Shown here piece by piece: positions 12,201-24,888 of a stretch of 64,000 nt of DNA. The first letter of the stretch is position 1; each line of letters starts with the position of its first letter. The position numbers and the translations under genes are program-made. The stretch lies in NCBI GenBank assembly GCA_023105745.1, contig JALGQZ010000009.1, forward strand, positions 16,664,564 to 16,728,563, given 5' to 3'. This stretch comes from Austropuccinia psidii (taxonomy: Eukaryota; Basidiomycota; Pucciniomycetes; Pucciniales; Sphaerophragmiaceae). The notes beneath the pieces were generated by a model. That model made no database searches and was not told where the DNA came from. It saw only the letters and a list, made by a program, of their open reading frames with translations.

Positions 12201-12832
12201 CATGTTCTCCAACATCTTATATCTCTTTGAAGACCTCATCTCTTGATTTAAGTAATGACTGAGATGGAATGATGGAAGGAATATGGACAGAAGAAGGAAG
12301 GGAAGGTTTCTTAAGTTCACCAACCAGGGCAACACTGTTGACAGCAGTGGCCAAGGCATTGCTAGCAGAAGATTTAATCCCACTAGAATCCTTATGACTA
12401 GAATCATAGGTGATCAATCCATTTTTCTAATCAAAAATGGGATTAAAATTGTAGAGGAAATCATAGCCCAATATCAAGGCTTCTCCTTTGGTTGAATGTA
12501 TGAAAAAAAAGTCCCATTCAAGTCTTGGGAAGGGAGGCAAGTCAACTACCCACTTGGTATAATGGGTGATGAACAAGGCAGGGAGTTCATTTGAATCCGG
12601 AATGAAAAGAGGGATCTTTTCAGGGAGCTCTGACATAGTCAATGAGTACTTGAGAAAAAAATTCTTTGCAATAAAATATTTTTAAGCACAAGAATCAATC
12701 ATAATATTATAAAAAATATCAGAGACAGAAGAAAAAATAAGAAACTTTACAGATTTCTTGACACTAGTATTCAGGGTGCACAATTGTGCTCTTGAAGGAA
12801 ATAGGTGAGAGCCATTGAACACGTCATGATTC
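9271..12832 (-). pseudogene. pol: pol polyprotein of element 2, broken
   Basis: Read on the minus strand: a protease-region fragment (about 12642-12220, in pieces), RT (12165-11092), RNase H (from about 11095), integrase HHCC finger (HDSPLAGYPG...CQQC, about 10400-10280), and a chromodomain at about 9400-9280 (LWYLVEWKGF...TTWEPASNL). The RT catalytic box reads YLDV rather than YLDD, which would abolish polymerisation. Several frame changes separate the pieces. It is collinear with the element 1 pol, and each copy helps locate lesions in the other. Confidence 0.9.
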
Positions 12833-14193
12833 CTACTCAGGCTTTTCCCTGCTTGCTAGGGAAGCCTCTTGATGACCCAGGCTTGTTCTTAGGTCTCTTA
12901 AAGCATTTTTCAATTGGGTTCTTTTCACCACAATAAGTACATAACCCTTCTTTGATCCTCCTCTCCTTTCAAAATCAATTAATTTATTGTGCTTGTTGAG
13001 GAGAGCAGAATGGGGCTTGTCCTTTGAAGCTTGAAATTGCTTGCCCTTCTTATTCTTCTTATGGAAATGCCTTTTTGAAGATGAGTCTTGAGGAGGCCTT
13101 GAAGGGTTGGATCCAGCAACAGGAGGCTCCTTTTCTTGATAACTACCCTTCTCCCTCTCCCTCTCATGGTATCTGGTATCTAATTCCAGGGTAATGTCCA
13201 TGAGTTCTTGAAGAGTATCAAAGCTACCAGGGTAGGAAGCCGAATGGTCCAAAAGTCTTGATGCCAATCCTCTTCTCTAAACATGAATATAAGCTATTTC
13301 TCTCCAATCTCCACTTCTTGACATTAAAATTTTGAAATAAGCAATGTACAAGGATACATGACCACTTTCCTTCATCCTCAAATTTTCCAAATCTTGTTCA
13401 GCTTTCCTAGCTTCATTGGGATCACAAAACAGAGTTAATCATTGAGTTTCAAATAACTGCCAATTATTGAGAAGAACAACAGATCTTCATTGTAAATATT
13501 GAAGAGGTAGGGTTCAATCCATTTGCCAGCTCTACCAGTGAGAAAAGAAGTTAAGTGCAGAACGTTCTTCCTGTCAGAGAAGAAACTTGCTGGATCATTG
13601 TGCAAAATCAATTTAATGGATTGGATAAGTTCTCTCAATTTATGAGCTTGAGTACCATCACAAGAATCAGGTGCCTTCATTGCTGGAGTCTTGAATGCAG
13701 GGGCTTTGGAATTGTCCCTGGGGGCTGCTTCTTGAGAAATTTGTCCCATAATAGTAGCCAGTTGCTCCATGATCTTGAGGAGACTTGGATCAGATTGAGG
13801 AACAAGAGGTTGTTCAGTAGGGGTTAGATTAGAACCCTGGGATAACTCTGGAGCATTTGCCAAAGCATCTGCCACTTCAGTTTCCCCAGAACCTTCCTCT
13901 TCCACAGACTCCTCCCCCTCTTCATCTTCAACTTCTCCTAGTCTTGCTCTTGCACCTTCAGACATGCAAGGATGACCCCCCAACAAGCCAGAGAAAGATC
14001 TTGATCTTCTTGATTTCATTACCCCTCTTCTGGAGGGTGCTGCCCCTTCCATTGGTGGTCCTCTGTCCAAATTTGCACTCAGTTGATGAACTGATGGTGT
14101 GCGGTCAAGAGGAACCCTTGCTGTAGGAGTGAGAACAGCTGAATTTCTTTGAGATCTAATGTTCTTGGCTGAAGGGCTATGCTGAACTGGCAT
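12833..14193 (-). pseudogene. gag: gag polyprotein of element 2, broken
   Basis: The N-terminal ORF (14193-13435) starts with an ATG and has a charged low-complexity region, then the capsid-like block DGTQAHKLRELIQSIK...LTSFLTGRAGKWIEPYL that is typical of fungal Ty3 gag. A second piece (13267-12833) carries LMDITLELDTRYHERE and, in another frame near 12930-12890, a zinc-knuckle-like CTYCGEKNPIEKC in which the expected His appears as Pro. Frames break near 13440-13270. The product would assemble into the virus-like particle; this copy is non-functional. Confidence 0.85.
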
Positions 14194-14876
14194 TATTGAG
14201 AAATTAAGAATAAAAAATTAATGATACTTTATAATAAGGAATCAAAGCTTGGCCAAATCGATAATCAATAAAATCTTGAGGATCTTGAGGTGAAATCAAA
14301 TTTCAATCAATCAATCAATCAACCAATTCAGTCAATATCAGAAGTCAATTGAATATCAAGAAATCTTGAAGAATCAAACAATCAATCAATAAATAAATCA
14401 ATAATCCAATTTCTTCAATATCAATTCAAGGTCTTGAGGAATCAATCAGTCAAATGAATATCTTCAGGAATCAAAATCAATAAATAAGCAATAATAAATT
14501 CTTGAGGATAAATCAGTTATCTGGAGGAATTCAAAAGTCAATCAGTCCAATCCAAAAAAAATCCTGAATTGCTGAATCAATAACCCAAATGAATCCCAAT
14601 CAATTAACCAATCAATAACTCCTGATAAGACCTGAATAAGCAAACAAAAGGAATACTTGATTGGAATGGAATAGAATAAAACAAGTTGGTCAGCAATGAT
14701 TAAGAAATAAAATAATCAATTTTTATATGAATATAATGAATGAGATGAAAATCAAAGATAGAAAAATCATAATCATGAGAAATCATAAGATCATAAAAGA
14801 GTCATAATTTGATGAATGAGAGAAATGAAGTTAAATTAATCAAAAGAAATAATCAAATATGAGTTAATTAATTTAA
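14194..14876 (-). other. Leader between 5' LTR and gag of element 2
   Basis: About 680 bp of A/T-rich sequence with many AATCAATCAATC repeats and no ORF of note. The bases directly inside the LTR (minus strand TTAAATTAATTAACTC) do not begin with TGG, so a standard tRNA primer-binding site is not evident; either it has decayed or the family primes differently. Confidence 0.6.
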
Positions 14877-15639
14877 TGTCACAGGGGCTCTTCTAAGTGA
14901 AGAGGGCCTTGCACTCAGTAAACTTTGACTTACTTATGGAGGGCTCAGGATATGGTAAGAAAAGAGTACACTGAAGAGTGTTAAGAGATGAATTACTAAA
15001 TAAAAGAATATAAGAAAAGCAGAAACAAATAATAAGAGTAAGAATAAAAGAGCCAATCACAAACATGTCCAAGTCCACTGTTTCAACCTGTCAGAATGGA
15101 AAGAGAAGGCTTAATAAGGATATGGCCACCCAACTCATACTGTACAGGCAAAGAAAGAAAAAAGGCTAAGACAAACTTGAAATAAGATAATTATGATACC
15201 CAAAATAAGGATAAGAATAATTATAAAATAATAAATACACTAAATTAATTCACTGGGGAAAAGTACCCAGGGGGAGAAAGAGGGGCTGGTATAGGTGAGA
15301 ATCACCAGCCCTGATCCAGACAGAGAATTTTCATGAGAAGATTTGATTATTGAATTGAGTCTGGCCAATACAGGTCCTGTACCGCTGTACAGGATATGTA
15401 CAAGAGGAGCTGTGGTTATGAGTGATTATACAGTTTGGGGATGGTGTATCCAAACTGCATTGTGTAATTCCAACCTGTGCAAGTATTGACAGGCTGTATT
15501 GGTGAACCAGACGGTATGCATGTTTCAGCAAAGAAGATTTCTGAAACTGAATGCTGATACACACAGTGGATTTGCTGGTTTGAGGTGTTTGAGTGGGTGT
15601 AAGTATGAATACCCTTACCCCTGATTAGTGGTTGTTACA
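14877..15639 (-). repeat. 5' LTR of element 2 (763 bp)
   Basis: On the minus strand it begins TGTAACAACCAC (15639 downward) and ends CCCCTGTGACA (at 14877). The terminal block (AGAGCCCCTGTGACA and the upstream CCCTC/AAGTAAGTC region) matches the element 1 LTR at 5955-6026. Confidence 0.9.
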
Positions 15640-16978
15640 AAACCAAAGGTAAAATCTGTTTTCTTTTCATATAATTCTTTTTTTGAAGACTAAATTTCAT
15701 CTTTATTATAATCATCAATTTTGGAATTATTAAACTAATATTAGTTTTTTTTGTTAAATTTCTCTCTAAAATCTTCGATTCCATGTAACATCAAGGATAT
15801 TTTGAATTTCTTCTATTTTTAGTGCTAAATACAATTAAATAGTTTTATTTTACATTATTTGCTGTAAAATTATCCAAAATCATTATATCAAGTGTTAAAA
15901 GCAGTTTCCTTTGGCTTTTTATGATAATTTCTCTTTATTATTCTTTTTGATCATTCTTTTATTAATATATAGCTTAAATATCTGTGATATTATTGTTGTA
16001 ATTTTTTTTTTATTAAATAACAATCTTTTAAGCATTTATTATTTTTTTGTGAAAATACTAAATTTCCATTGTTATATTGATTCTTAAATATTAATATACT
16101 TATTTTTGTTATATTATTTCACTTATTTGAATAATATAAATTTTTTTATGCCATAATGACAATATTTCTTCATTATTGTAATTCCTATTTACCCTATTTA
16201 TTGTTATAATAAGGAAATCCAGAGTAGAATAAGTAACATATTAATAATACTTACTTGTTTTTTTCATATTCAAACCTTAAATTTGCGGGCCTGGCCATGA
16301 TATTTACTTAAAATAACTTCAAAAAAGATTAAAATTGGGCTTATCCAATAGCAAATTTATTTATAATTATAGAATTTATAATCAATTTATATTCATTGAT
16401 GTTAAAAGCTTTTGAGGCATTTTAAAAGTCATTTTACTGTCTTGAACGAGGTGTTTAACATCCCTAGACTTTCAAGAACTTTATTTGCATGAATCTAGTG
16501 ATTGAAAAAGATATTTATAAGTTAAAAATACATTTATGGTATAATTCAATTTTCCAAAGAATCATATTAATTTTTATTTTATTCTTTAAAAATGCCAAAA
16601 TGAATAATACAATAAAAAATAATTTTTATTCATTTTTATGCATTTTTCCTATTTAGAAAGATATGAAAGAAATTTCTTCTTGGAAATTTCCATATCTTCT
16701 CAAAAATAACACTTTTTATTAAAAATGACTCATATTTTTTTTACTTTTTTAGCATTTACAGACAATTCAACAGAGGACAATAAGACTACTTTTAAAATAT
16801 TTGTGGAAGAAACTTGTCAAAGTTCTCCTACACCAGTTGCAAATAAGAAAAGAAAAGCCAATGAATCAATTTTTCCAAACCCACTGTTCATTACTTTGTA
16901 TGTGAGTAGCTCTCTTCATATTTCCATAAGAAGACTTTTTATCTTTCTGAGATCTATTTATTTCTGATTTTCTCTAAT
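15640..16978. other. AT-rich region, no gene recognised
   Basis: About 1.3 kb of very AT-rich DNA between element 2 and the outer element's gag. It may hold the outer element's 5' LTR and leader, but the matching LTR would lie beyond the window, so I cannot define it. One open stretch (16725-16967) has no recognisable domain and I do not call it a gene. Confidence 0.6.
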
Positions 16979-18209
16979 ATGTCTACTAGAAGAGGATCCC
17001 AATAGTCTATCTGATAAGATGTAGCTGGACTCAAAAGTAGAAATGATCCCTAAAAAGGGAAAATAAAGGGAAACTTCCTGTTGGCCAGACTCCACACAAG
17101 GAAGTGCCATATCCCAAAGGAAAGTCCCAGAAATGTCTATAATATCTGAACCAGAGTTGGAACTAAGTATGAGGAATTCCAACACCTACAAGTTGCATTC
17201 AGAGAGCTCATATAGACATTTAAATGAGCCATTATAAGAAGTATGACACGGTGTACAGGGATAAAGATTGGGAAATGTTGCCACAAATCTACCAAGGAGT
17301 TATAAACTCCTGGCAAATCTTGAAAATGCTCCTCAAAGAGGAGGAAATAGTGAGATACTCCAGTTTCTGTAATCCACTATAATACAAATGTCAAATAAAA
17401 AAGATGAGGAAATGTCACAACAAAAATAGGGAGGCAAACAAGGAAGAAGCCCCAGTAGCTTTTACTAGCAAGCCACAAGCCATCCCACCTACCCAGAAGG
17501 GAATGATAACAAGAAAAATAATTTGAGTAAACCATTTTCCCTATGTTAGAGGATTCCAATAATCCAAAAAGATTCCATGAACAATTTCTTCAATATGGCC
17601 AGAGCCATGATGGAATTCAAGGACAAAGAGGAACAAACAATGAGACAACCCCATTTCCCAAAGAAATAAGTTTTTCTCCTGATGTTGTAAATACTTTACC
17701 AGAAATTCAAAATATTATATTACCTTTAAAAGATATTCAAAACAGTTTATTATACTCACAATAAATGAATAGTATTTCATTATCTTTAACACAAACTGTT
17801 GTAAAAAATAAAAAAGAAATAGACAGCATAAAATTGTTGGTTGAAAATAATAAACCAAAATTCTTAATTTACAATACTCAGAAATTAATCCAACAACAAC
17901 AAAAATTGTATAAATATATAAGACATATCAAATATAAAAATTTACAATCAATTGTTACATGGGTATTGACAATTTTACAGAAAAAGTGAATAAATTAAGT
18001 ATTTTGGTTGAAAAATTTGAAGAAAAGACTTAATCACAGCAGAAATTACTCCTAGAAAACGTATAAAAAAGTGATCAATCATGAATTAATCTTAAAGATG
18101 AAATCCAAAGGGAAATAATCTTCACTACCAAGAAAATGGATAAAATTAATGAGGCTAACTTAAATATGCCAAAAATATCAACCCCATTTTCTCACATAAG
18201 AAGTCCTGT
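16979..18209 (+). pseudogene. gag: Outer element gag, N-terminal half
   Basis: Begins with an ATG at 16979 (MSTRRGSQ, then a stop within nine codons) and continues through many frame changes. The best preserved parts are 17543-17989, a Lys/Gln/Asn-rich, helical and probably coiled-coil segment (IQNIILPLKDIQNSLL, NKKEIDSIKLLVENNK). The reading frame at the right end (...RSP, codon GT-) runs exactly into the CTGT target duplication and resumes at 38659. This is a decayed structural protein gene, not translated as a whole. Confidence 0.8.
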
Positions 18210-18583
18210 TGTGGTATTCCATACCATTTTTTTTCACCAGGCTGAAGCTCATAGTACCCCATAACAGCAGTAAATCCAGCCTACAGGCAGACTTACACTC
18301 AAATTTTACACCAAAAGGTCAATTTTACAGCAAGAAACTGGATTTAACTCATAAACCCATGGCACAGGCACCAAAGGGAAGTGTATGTGTTTAAATAAAT
18401 TATTCAATTTCATTATGCATATCCAAAAAAATCAAGTTACATATAGCAAACTAGTTACAACAAATAAGGTACCACCCTTTAAATTACACACCCCACCCAG
18501 CTTTACACCCCCTTACAGCCACAGGACTCATGCAGCAAGAAAATGACACATGCATTAGTTATACAGCCAAATTGCATTCAAAG

Positions 18584-19229
18584 TCACATGATGCAAAGCT
18601 CAACTCCATGGAATTCCTGCAATTCATTTACAACACAGCCCCAGGAGTACCTTATCTTATATCCACAGTAGCCCCACTTAAAACCTTAAAACATAATTAT
18701 TTACACTACTCATCACCTCATGCAAACCAAAGCTAGTTACAACAGGCTGCATGCAGTACACAATTCCAATTAAATCTCAACCACATGACTATGCACAGCA
18801 TGTGTCAAAATCAAAAATCACATCATCTCATAAAAAACAGTAAATTCACCAATGCAAGAAGTTATCACCTGACTTCATTTCAAAGTTCAAAAAGAAGAAA
18901 AACAAACATGACACCTGCATAAATTACACAGCCATTTCTACCCAACCTAAAATAGGACATATGCAAAGGAATTACAAGGTCATCATGTGATACTGCATCC
19001 ACCAACAGAATATCATGTGACAGAAAAGAGGCTGTGCACAACAAAACTCCCCAGCCAAAATTGAATCACCTCATGTATGCAAGGAAAATTCAAGAATATC
19101 ACATCATAATTAGTTCACCAAAAGACAATCATGTGATAAATGGAGGCTGTGCAGACAGAAAATTATCACCACACCTTAAATCACCTGACCCATGCAAGAA
19201 AGGTCCTCACCAAAAACAGAGTCACATGA
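18584..19229 (+). promoter_or_regulatory. Five TCACATGA/TCATGTGA sites upstream of the LTR TATA box
   Basis: TCACATGA at 18584 and 19222, and its reverse complement TCATGTGA at 18983, 19013 and 19129; a near copy lies at 18781. All lie within about 715 bp upstream of the TATA box, as a transcription-factor array in U3 would. They contain the E-box core CACATG/CATGTG. The array is also present in the 3' LTR. Confidence 0.5.
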
Positions 19230-19296
19230 TAAAATCAAGAGGAATTAAAGTGGAAGAAGACAGCTCCCATGGAGGGCCCCCTGGGCTCCCAAAAGG

Positions 19297-19304
19297 TATA
19301 AATA
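19297..19304 (+). promoter_or_regulatory. LTR TATA box
   Basis: TATAAATA in the context AAAAGGTATAAATAGAGG, followed about 30 bp on by a CTCTCTCCACC initiator-like stretch. An identical copy sits at 37767-37774 in the 3' LTR. It probably sets the U3/R boundary and transcription start. Confidence 0.75.
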
Positions 19305-19430
19305 GAGGGGCTCTCTCCACCCAAATTTCAAAATCCCCCCCCATGCACAATATATCCTCTGCACATTACAAGCACAGGAATAAGTCATCCCTCACCTGGG
19401 AGGTAGTCCAGCAAATTATAGTGAATTTAC

Positions 19431-19497
19431 TTACCCAGTAGCTAAGCTCAGTGGAAGTATAGTGTTGAAGATTACCCAGTAGCTAAGCTCAGTGGAA
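19431..19497 (+). repeat. Short direct repeat pair in the LTR
   Basis: TACCCAGTAGCTAAGCTCAG plus GTGGAA occurs at about 19431-19456 and again at about 19472-19497, separated by 15 bp. Both copies are conserved in the 3' LTR. They are downstream of the TATA box and so would be in the transcript (R or U5). Confidence 0.75.
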
Positions 19498-20187
19498 TCT
19501 TATTATTATTAAAATAAAAATAAAAATTATCCAGTACCCAATATTAAGGTTACTACTCTATTAAAATACTTTATCCAGTAAAATTAACACCATTATCAAG
19601 ACTTAAAAAAAATAATAACTTACCCCTTTAAAAATTCAATATCAAAGAACCTTACCTCTTAAATTCAACAAATAAAATTTATCTTATTATTAAACACTCT
19701 TAAAAAAATAACAAACCTTTCAAAAATTATTTTACTCTATTATAACTATACCTTAACAAAATTACCTTTATCAACACTCACCAAATTTTTCAGAAAACCT
19801 TAAATAACCCATCCTACCAAGGATTTATCACCAAGAAGAAACAACTCACCTCAGTTTAACCAAAAATATTAAAATTAAACAGACAAGTATTTCATTGAAA
19901 TCTCAAATTTAACCAAAATAACTGACATTATTTTTCATATTATTTATTGAATAGGTCTGATCTGAGACTGCTGAATTTTGTCTTCTGCAGTTGTAAAGCC
20001 ACTTACTAATTTTATTTTGGTTTGTGAGCTCCAAGGAAGATTTTGTTCAGTATTTTAGGAGGGGCAGGCAATACACCCTTGCCACCCTTGGTTACAGGAG
20101 TTATTAGCAATTCAAAACTAGTTACCTGTGATTTCCCCCTCCAGGTACTGCCTCATTTTAATCCCACACAAGAGGAGTTCCCACATC

Positions 20188-20206
20188 TGGTGTCCCAACA
20201 GTGGCC
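20188..20206 (+). other. Primer-binding site of the giant element
   Basis: TGGTGTCCCAACAGTGG starts two bases after the 5' LTR end. The leading TGG pairs with the CCA tail of a tRNA, the standard minus-strand primer arrangement. The tRNA species was not identified. Confidence 0.7.
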
Positions 20207-20229
20207 AGATAACCTCAACTTCAATAAAA

Positions 20230-22061
20230 ATTAAATTAAAAACAACAAAAAAACAATCTCAACTACTCCAAGAATATCTTTTACAAGAAAAACTGGAGTC
20301 AAAAAGTCAAAATCAGCCAAAACCATCATCTCAAAAATCTGAATCATCAACTCACTCTGATCATTACTATTATCCACCAAAGCAAGAAACAGAACTAGGA
20401 GAGGAATCAGAGAAATATTCAAATTTCCCAATTGCAACACCAAGAACCAATAAAAGGGACTTGAAGGTTGTGGAGAAATTTTTCCTTGATCTCCTTGAAA
20501 GAAATAAAGTCAATAACTCAACATCAAACTCAAAGGAGGAAATTAATAAATCAAAAATGGATAAACCTTCATCATCAAAATTACCTGGTAGTATTGAAGA
20601 AATCCAGGAAGAAAACCTTAATGAAGAAACTGTTGAAGGACAGGAAGAAATGTCTTCAACAGAGAGACTTCAGCAGAAGATGCTAGAAATGCAAGCATAA
20701 TTATTAGCACTAATCAAAAAGGAAGGAAAAATAAATCATCAAGTTATACTCCACAGAATAGTCCTCTTGAGGAACAGACCACCCTTCCAAGATCATCCAG
20801 GCAACATGGATCACCTTCACCTTACCCAAGACCCATGGCCACATCAACACCTTATACAGAACAAATACCAAGTACCTTACCAAGAAGAGTCCACATTTCT
20901 TCCCAAATACCAACCCCATTACATCAAGAAATTCCAAGAAATACTACTCCAATAGTGAAAATCAGAGCCAAAGACTATAACTTATGGTTTGATGGAAAGG
21001 ATGTTGAAAGATTTATCAAGAAAGTTGAAAATATTGCAGAAATTAAAGGAGCAAGTGGAAGAGACATTGCAAGACAAATAGCATTTTGGACAAAAGATGA
21101 AGAAATCAGTTATCATATTGAAGGAATGCCAGGATATGAAACAGCTGATTGGGATCATTTAAAAGTGGATATGAAAAGAAGATGGGGAACAGTCTCACCT
21201 GAAAGAATATACAGATTATCCTCAATCACTGAATTATTCACAAAAACCCAGCAAGAAGGAGGAATAAGAAACATGACACAGTACAGAAAATTCATTGGGG
21301 AATATGAAGCAATCATCACTTACCTCAAAAGATACCAATATATCCAAGGTGATATCAATCATAACCAGGAAATATTGGCCAGCCTTTCCACTAGTGTTCA
21401 AGAATCAATTTACAAAGAAATGATTAAAGACAGAGCTATGGTTCAAGCCTTGGATGGAGGTTACTTCATTCCAAGATTGGATATTTTGAAATTATACATT
21501 GAACAAGACTTGGAGGCCAAGGTACTTATTCAAAAAAAGGAATTTTCTAAACCAAAACCTCCAGAAAAGAAAACAAGATTTGAGGATGAAAGCTGGGATG
21601 AAGTTTTAAAACAAGTAAAAGAACTCACCCAAAAGATCAAAAATCCTCCACAACGAGAACCTCAGTCAAGAAATGAGGGAAAAGAATCAGTTAAAGAAGT
21701 TTTAAATCAACTTAAAAGCCTTTCAGAAGCAGTGAATCCACCAATAAGGAACTGGAACAATAATCAAGAGCAAAGATTACCTCAAAATAATCATCCATAC
21801 AGGAAAAGGAATCCTTTACCACCATTTTCATCCAGTTACCAACCATACATACCAGCTCAAATGGCTCCAAGACCACCATTTAAGTGTGCTTACTGCAAGG
21901 AAGAAGGTCATACAGCAACTAGATGCACTCACCTTGCTGAAGATCTGGACAGAACAATTGTCAGAACCCAAGGAGCATCTTACCTCTTCCCCAACTATCA
22001 GAGAGTACCCATGGAAGGAAATGAAAGTTCCAAAAACATAGTCAGGGCTTTTGCAAAATAA
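20230..22061 (+). pseudogene. gag: gag of the giant element (capsid plus CCHC zinc knuckle), frame change inside
   Basis: A Lys/Glu/Ser-rich N-terminal part is open in one frame to 20700; the capsid-like part is in another frame, open from before 20835 to a TAA at 22059-22061. The second part holds the fungal Ty3 gag block FDGKDVERFIKKVENIAEI...WDHLKVDMKRRWG and a zinc knuckle CAYCKEEGHTATRC (about 21886-21927, exactly Cx2Cx4Hx4C), which binds genomic RNA. The join between frames lies between about 20660 and 20700. The terminal TAA is followed by CAATCA (see findings), and the same frame continues open beyond it. Confidence 0.85.
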
Positions 22062-24053
22062 CAATCAGAGCTCAACAAGAAATTTATGGAAAAACCTACT
22101 GTCAAACCAAAACCAGAAGAAGAGGTTAAGCCCACTGAAAAGAAACAAGAGGATAAATCAACCTCAATTGCACATGTTGAAGATTGGTCAAATTGGAAAC
22201 CACCTACTATTTCCTCAGCCAATGACCCATTTGAATCACACATTGGATTAAGGCAGACCAAGCAAAGAATGGAAAGACAATCCCAAAGTCAAGAACCAAA
22301 GAAGAAAGCAGAAATTCCAGGAACTTACATTGAAGAAGAAAAGGAGGAAGAAAGAGTAATAATTCCCACCAAATTCCAAAATTCAAATATTCCAAAACCA
22401 GACCAACCTGAGGAGGAAATTGAAAATATTGCCAATAAGAATGAAGATGATTAGATTCCCAAAGAAGAAAAGAAGTTCAGAAAACCTCAAAAGAAACAAG
22501 TTGAAACTAAATTGGAAATTGACAAAATTATTAAGAAAATTATGCAACAAAAAATCAACCTTACCATTGAAGAAATCTTGAGGATGTCACCAAATTTTGT
22601 TCATAAATTACAAGAATTATCAGAAAAAGACAAGGAAAAGATTAAATCACTCAACTCAATGGATATTCAAGAAAGACTATTAACATTTGGATTTAAAGAA
22701 ATACCAAAGCCCAAGATTCATTATGCCTGTCCTTTGGGATTTATGGAAATCTTCATTGGAAAGGAAGAATATCCTATCAGAGCATTAGTGGACACTGGGG
22801 CAGAACTCAACATTATACCAGAAGAAATAGCAATCAAAGCCTCACTCACAACAAGAAATCTTAGCATGAACCTTAGGGGAATTGGAGGCCATACCACTTC
22901 ATTGGTTGCACTATCAGAATTTACTCCAATTATTTTGGCTTCAGGTGAAGAAACTCTGATTCAATTTTTTATTGCAAAAGGATCTGTTCATACAGTACTT
23001 GGAAGACCTTTCTTGGCAGACAACAATATCAGACTAGAATTCTCCCATAAACAAGGTGAAATACTAAGCTACCAAGAACCTGATGGAAGAAGATTATGCA
23101 TGCCAATATGCAAACCTCAAGCACTTGGATGGCAAACTGGACCACCTAGAGGAATGGATTTATGCAATATGGCAACATTGGTCAGAAATAACCCAGGAAA
23201 AAAGGATAAAAATGCAAAAAGAGACAATACCATAATAAATTTGACCCAGAAGACCCAAGAGTTATCCATATCTCCAAAAAGTGATGAATTTGGTCAAGAT
23301 TTACAAAATACCCAATGGCCAAACAACCTCAAAAGACAACTTGAAGACCCAAATTCTGAAGATGAATTACCCAACTTAGTTTACAAGCCAATTAACAATA
23401 ATAAAGAAACATTCCAAATTTTGGTGGATGGAAATGAGAAAATACATGGAAACCCTTTCAAAACTAAACCCAAAAGGAAGAAAGTCAGATTTAGTGAGCA
23501 TCATGAGCTCTCAGATGAAGAAATTATAAATGAAATTGAAGAAGACCTCAAAATTATTGAAGAAAGAGACAAAAATTTAAAAGACACATACCATATAAAC
23601 TTCTTGGACAGACCATTGAACAACCAAGAAGAACCTTATGAATGGCAACTGGAAAACCCTGAATTCATCCAGCAACCTCCCAATGAAGATGATGAAACAG
23701 AATCCATCCTAGAAAATGAATACAACTACCTTTATCTGCCATATATTACCTTTGAGGACCTTTATGGGGATGAAGCTCAAGAAATTTTATGTGAAGATAA
23801 ATATTTATGTCAACTTCCAGGAGCAAACTTGAACAAAATCCAATTCTTAGAGATATTAACTGAAGAAGGAATTAAAGGAAACCTCTCAAATCAATTCTGG
23901 GATAAAACATTTTCAATGGGAATTTTACCAAGAAGAGGTCTCTACTTCAATCAAATTTGGGCCCAGTGGTACCTTGGATTAAATGGATCAACATATCAAA
24001 CTGGAAGACTGAAATGGGTTGGAGATGGATATATATTCATTGATGAAGACTGA
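22062..24053 (+). CDS. Retropepsin-type protease ORF of the giant element, with C-terminal extension
   Basis: In the same frame as gag after the TAA at 22059. One further in-frame TAG occurs at 22452-22454, then an ORF with ATG at 22512 runs 513 aa. The aspartic protease catalytic motif is YPIRALVDTGAELNIIP (about residues 90-106 from 22512) with a later flap/second-loop region ending near LGRPFLADNN, typical of single-domain retropepsins. The C-terminal 300 residues are acidic with a basic KPKRKKVRFSEHH patch and a terminal domain (YLPYITFEDLY to YIFIDED) that is duplicated in the ORF at 25345-26031. It would process Gag/Pol. Confidence 0.8.
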
Positions 24054-24361
24054 TGGTGGTCAGAATTTCCATCAGAACCAGAGATTGAGGAAAGAAATAA
24101 CTTTGTGGAAGCCCTCAAAGACCTTATTTTGACCAGATTGCTCAACAGACACTCACCTTTCCCACTTGGGGGAGCTCAACTTTGAATAAAACCAACAAAA
24201 TCAAGATTTTTTTCAAAAATTTATCAGTATCATTCATCAAATGTATCATTAGTTTCTCTTTTATTTCATTTTTTCTCTCATAGGGCAGTGACTTCCTGCC
24301 TTAACAAAGAAGAAATTCATCAACAAATCATTTCTCAAAAAATAAAAATAAAAATAAAACA

Positions 24362-24502
<141 letters not shown>

Positions 24503-24552
24503 ATAAAATATAAAAAGAAAAACCTTACAATAAAAACACACTCACTTCCACC

Positions 24553-24888
24553 ATGGCCAATTCACCAATTATTGGATCCTTTGGGGAAGAGTTAATGAAA
24601 GAATACCAAATTATCAATGAAGAACTTCATTGGTCACCTGATAATGAAGATTTCAATAAAGAGAACCTTTGGCACTTTAAGGATACTTCATCAATATCAA
24701 GAAACCAAGAAATTTAAGAAATCAAGGAATTGCTGAAAATCTTGGAGATTTCTGACAAAACCAATGATCAAATTACTCAAGAATTAATGGACCAATTAAA
24801 TCTCAAACCATCAAGGCCCATCTTGAAGACACATAAAAGCTCTAATAATCAAAAATCAAATAAAATAGTCAGATTTCAACTCCATTAA
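24553..24888 (+). CDS. Accessory ORF A of the giant element, with one internal stop
   Basis: ATG at 24553 in a strong context (CCACCATGG). It encodes MANSPIIGSFGEELMKEY... and, after a single in-frame TAA at 24715-24717, stays open to 24888 (112 codons including stops). The acidic, helical protein ends in a basic KSNKIVRF segment resembling the KKVRFSEHH patch of the protease ORF. Hairpin repeats start at its stop codon. I do not recognise a function. Confidence 0.5.

Larger units (their letters stand above)
8600..15639 (-). mobile_element. Ty3/gypsy chromovirus (element 2), 3'-truncated, minus strand
   Basis: Sister of element 1 in opposite orientation: 5' LTR (14877-15639), leader, gag (14193-12833), pol (12832-9271), then non-coding 3' sequence with the same direct-repeat pair as element 1. 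Similarity to element 1's 3' region stops near 8600, before any LTR, so the 3' end is missing. Frameshifts and stops run throughout. No target duplication can be tested because one end is lost. Confidence 0.92.
18210..20185 (+). repeat. 5' LTR of the giant element (1,976 bp)
   Basis: Starts TGTGGTATTCC and ends GAGTTCCCACA, matched nearly base for base by 36680-38654. It contains a TATA box, a short direct-repeat pair downstream of it and a cluster of TCACATGA/TCATGTGA sites upstream. ORFs seen in it (for example 18530-18736 and 19034-19441) recur in the 3' LTR and are not genes. Confidence 0.97.

Noticed and set aside
18530..19441. ORFs inside the 5' LTR repeated at 37000-37851
   Set aside because: They recur because the LTR is duplicated; they overlap the promoter region and show no domain.
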